Source: an uncultured Spirochaetales bacterium (lineage in GTDB: Bacteria > Spirochaetota > Spirochaetia > Treponematales > Treponemataceae). Taken from it: a DNA stretch of 12,964 nucleotides. Position numbers and translations under genes: made by a program. The stretch covers positions 1-12,964 of the forward strand of contig CAMGSV010000051.1 in the NCBI GenBank assembly GCA_946061495.1. The letters are read 5' to 3'. Shown here piece by piece: positions 11,456-12,964 of this stretch. Position 1 is the stretch's first letter; each line of letters opens with the position of its first letter. Below the pieces are notes generated by a model that saw only the letters and a program-made list of their open reading frames with translations, had not been told where the DNA came from and did not search any database.

Positions 11456-12437
11456 CCCCAAGCTGAACACCTGGATTGACGCACGCTCTGTGACACGGGA
11501 GGATATTCGCATCCTTGAGGAGGAATACCAGGTAGAGCAGGAGCATATCCTGGATATTCTGGACCCCGACGAGCTTTCCCGCATCGAGCGGGAGGACACC
11601 TACACCCTCACCATCGCCCGGGTGCCTGTATTCACCCCCTCGGACGACATCAGCTACACCACCGCACCCCTGGGCATCATCGTCTACGACCACATCATCA
11701 TCACCATCTGCTGGACGGACTGCGAGATGCTGCGGGATATCTCCGCCAACAGGATGAAGGGACTGAATCTGGGAGACTTTCCCGCCTTCATCGTGAAAAT
11801 TCTCAGCCGGGCGGACACCATGTTCCTGCGGTACCTGAAGGAGATAAACCGACGCTCCACCACCATCCAGAACGAGCTGCAGCAGTCCGTCAAGAACAAC
11901 GAGCTGATTCAGCTGCTGAACCTGGAGAAGTCCCTGGAATTCTTCACCACCTCCCTGAAAAGCAACCAGCTGCTGCTGGAAAAGCTGAGGAAGACACGGC
12001 TTTTGACCTTTGACTCCGACGACCGGGACTGGCTGGAGGATGTGGAGATTGACAACCGCCAGGCCATGGAGATGACCGACACCTACAGCAACATCCTGGC
12101 AGGTATGGTGGACGCCTTTGCCTCCGTCATTTCCAACAACCTGAACATCGTGATGAAGAAGCTCACCACCATCTCACTGATTCTAATGGTCCCCACCTTC
12201 ATCACCAGCTTCTTCGGCATGAACGTTCCCCTGCCCTTCGCCAAGTCAGGCTGGCTGGGCATCGTCGCCATTTCCCTCATCTGTCTGGCCACCGCCATCC
12301 TCGCCGGCCAGCTGCTGCTGAAGGACAAGCCGCCTCGTCAAACGAAGCGAAACCGCAAATCCCTTTCCCAACGCATCAAGGAGCGGAAGATGATGCGGAT
12401 GATCAAAATGCAGGAACGGAAGCTGGAACGGATGTGA
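11394..12437 (+). CDS. corA: CorA-family Mg2+ (or Co2+/Ni2+) channel
   Basis: The 347-residue protein is a pentameric inner-membrane divalent-cation channel of the CorA type. The first about 250 residues are the acidic cytoplasmic funnel with the long stalk helix. The signature Gly-Met-Asn is at 275-277 at the end of the first membrane helix (about 257-275, ISLILMVPTFITSFFGMN), and a second membrane helix covers about 287-309. After it comes a tail of about 38 residues rich in Lys, Arg and Met (IKERKMMRMIKMQERKLERM), longer than the short basic end of E. coli or Thermotoga CorA. ATG 11394 is chosen because AGAAGGA (11380-11386) is spaced 7 nt; an in-frame TTG at 11388 is too close to it. The 5' region carries a promoter, a hairpin and a short ORF that overlaps this start, which points to leader-based control. 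It diverges from the lipoprotein operon. Confidence 0.95.
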   Translation: MITYWQQENGRLLKREPEELDPKLNTWIDARSVTREDIRILEEEYQVEQEHILDILDPDELSRIEREDTYTLTIARVPVFTPSDDISYTTAPLGIIVYDHIIITICWTDCEMLRDISANRMKGLNLGDFPAFIVKILSRADTMFLRYLKEINRRSTTIQNELQQSVKNNELIQLLNLEKSLEFFTTSLKSNQLLLEKLRKTRLLTFDSDDRDWLEDVEIDNRQAMEMTDTYSNILAGMVDAFASVISNNLNIVMKKLTTISLILMVPTFITSFFGMNVPLPFAKSGWLGIVAISLICLATAILAGQLLLKDKPPRQTKRNRKSLSQRIKERKMMRMIKMQERKLERM

Positions 12438-12445
12438 CCGGTGGA

Positions 12446-12475
12446 GTTACAAGCCTTGTGACGGCGTACCTTTTT
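12446..12475 (+). terminator. Weak candidate terminator after corA
   Basis: GTTACAA (12446-12452) pairs with TTGTGAC (12456-12462), including one G-U, around the loop GCC. TTTTT follows only 8 nt later (12471-12475). The stem is AU-rich and the T-run is displaced, so termination would be partial at best. Confidence 0.3.
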
Positions 12476-12531
12476 GCCGAACATAAGAATGTAACGCTGG
12501 TTCAATCCAGACCTTTTATCCTTGAGGTACA

Positions 12532-12964
12532 ATGATGAAAAGAATCCCTTTCCACCGAGCCTCCAGACTTGTTTTGGCTCTGGGTCTTGTGCTTGGCTCA
12601 GCCCTTCCACTGGCCCCTCAGCAGGCAACCCTCCCCCCCATCTGGGAGCGCTCGAACATTTCCGCAACTACTCCAGCAAAACCTGCCGACATATCCATGG
12701 TGCTCATTGGGCCCGACACGGCCAAGGGCATCATCTACGACGTGTACACCATCGGGGAGCACACACAGTCCTACACCGCCCGCCGATGGATTACCCCCTT
12801 CGAGATAAACCGCTACGAGACCTCCTACCGGCTGTGGTACGAGGTGCGGCTGTGGGCCGAGGCCAATGGCTACACCTTCAACAACCCCGGCCAGCAGGGC
12901 TCCAGCGGACGGCGGGGACGGGAGCCCACCGAGTCAGGAAAATTCCAGCCGGTCACCAACATCA
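12532..12964 (+). CDS. Secreted SUMF1 / formylglycine-generating-enzyme-like protein, N-terminal part (runs off right edge)
   Basis: 144 codons are visible. Residues about 1-30 look like a signal peptide (basic MMKRIPFHRASR, then LVLALGLVLGSALPLAP) without a lipobox Cys. The domain start is seen in SMVLIG (55-60), WITPFEINRYETSYRLWYEV (86-105) and a Gly-rich loop (NNPGQQGSSG), and GKFQPVTNI (136-144) leads to where family members have the SWxDAxxWCN block. This is the SUMF1/FGE-sulfatase fold, expanded in treponemes, where most members are not proven sulfatase-modifying enzymes and some C-type-lectin-like versions bind ligands. The catalytic region lies outside the window, so activity cannot be judged. 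GAGG (12524-12527) is spaced 4 nt from ATG 12532 and 7 nt from the adjacent in-frame ATG 12535; the latter may be the true start. Confidence 0.85.
   Translation, partial: MMKRIPFHRASRLVLALGLVLGSALPLAPQQATLPPIWERSNISATTPAKPADISMVLIGPDTAKGIIYDVYTIGEHTQSYTARRWITPFEINRYETSYRLWYEVRLWAEANGYTFNNPGQQGSSGRRGREPTESGKFQPVTNI

Noticed and set aside
12497..12510. CTGGTTCAATCCAG resembles a tRNA T-arm (GGTTCAATCC).
   Set aside because: The loop is 6 rather than 7 bases, the stem 4 bp, and no anticodon arm, D-arm or acceptor stem surrounds it.
1..12964. A defence system, prophage or other mobile island.
   Set aside because: All recognised genes are housekeeping, transport or regulatory types. No integrase, transposase, terminal repeats, tRNA target or CRISPR repeats are seen.

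Overview
The window reads as chromosomal DNA of a spirochaete, most probably a treponeme with GC-rich coding sequence. The clues are a two-domain cyclic-nucleotide-binding regulator, a flavin-dependent thymidylate synthase (ThyX), a lipoprotein with a spirochaete-style lipobox, a secreted formylglycine-generating-enzyme-like (SUMF1) protein and large unnamed spirochaete-type proteins. The genus is inferred from this gene content and from remembered families, not from a search. Genes are dense and no gene-free stretch exceeds about 250 bases. I see no rRNA, tRNA, insertion sequence, prophage or CRISPR array.

Layout: (1) 1-694, minus: the N-terminal part of a cyclic-nucleotide-binding protein that runs off the left edge. 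(2) 784-1707, plus: a PHP-domain phosphoesterase of the YciV/RNase AM type. Its 3' end overlaps the 3' end of a convergent lacI-family repressor gene (1644-2681, minus) by 64 nt. (3) 2830-3666, plus: thyX, followed by two back-to-back intrinsic terminators of opposite polarity. (4) 3771-6933, minus: an operon of a DUF2804-like protein, then a long unknown protein whose frame is cut by one in-frame TGA at 4680-4682 and continues open to 3771. (5) 7060-7971, minus: an alpha/beta hydrolase, divergent from (6) 8113-9577, plus: a polar-amino-acid ABC permease and ATPase with no binding-protein gene nearby, closed by a strong bidirectional terminator. (7) 9642-11143, minus: a lipoprotein with a substrate-binding-protein look, translationally coupled (GTGA overlap) to a YfcE-like metallophosphoesterase. 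(8) 11394-12437, plus: a CorA Mg2+ channel whose leader holds a short ORF with a strong ribosome-binding site. (9) 12532 to the right edge, plus: the start of a secreted SUMF1-domain protein.

Promoters are unusually legible here: most intergenic regions carry a sigma70-type -35/-10 pair with 16-18 bp spacing. Three genes (PHP, lacI, lipoprotein) have the -10 hexamer ending only 6-7 nt before the ATG and no well-placed Shine-Dalgarno, which suggests leaderless mRNAs. The items most worth following up are the corA leader ORF, which starts Met-Asp-Ser-Asp-Pro and invites comparison with the Mg2+-sensing MgtL leader; the in-frame TGA in the 693-codon gene; and the perfect 11-bp inverted repeat that exactly brackets the lipoprotein promoter. 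All functions are inferred from motifs; none was verified by database search.
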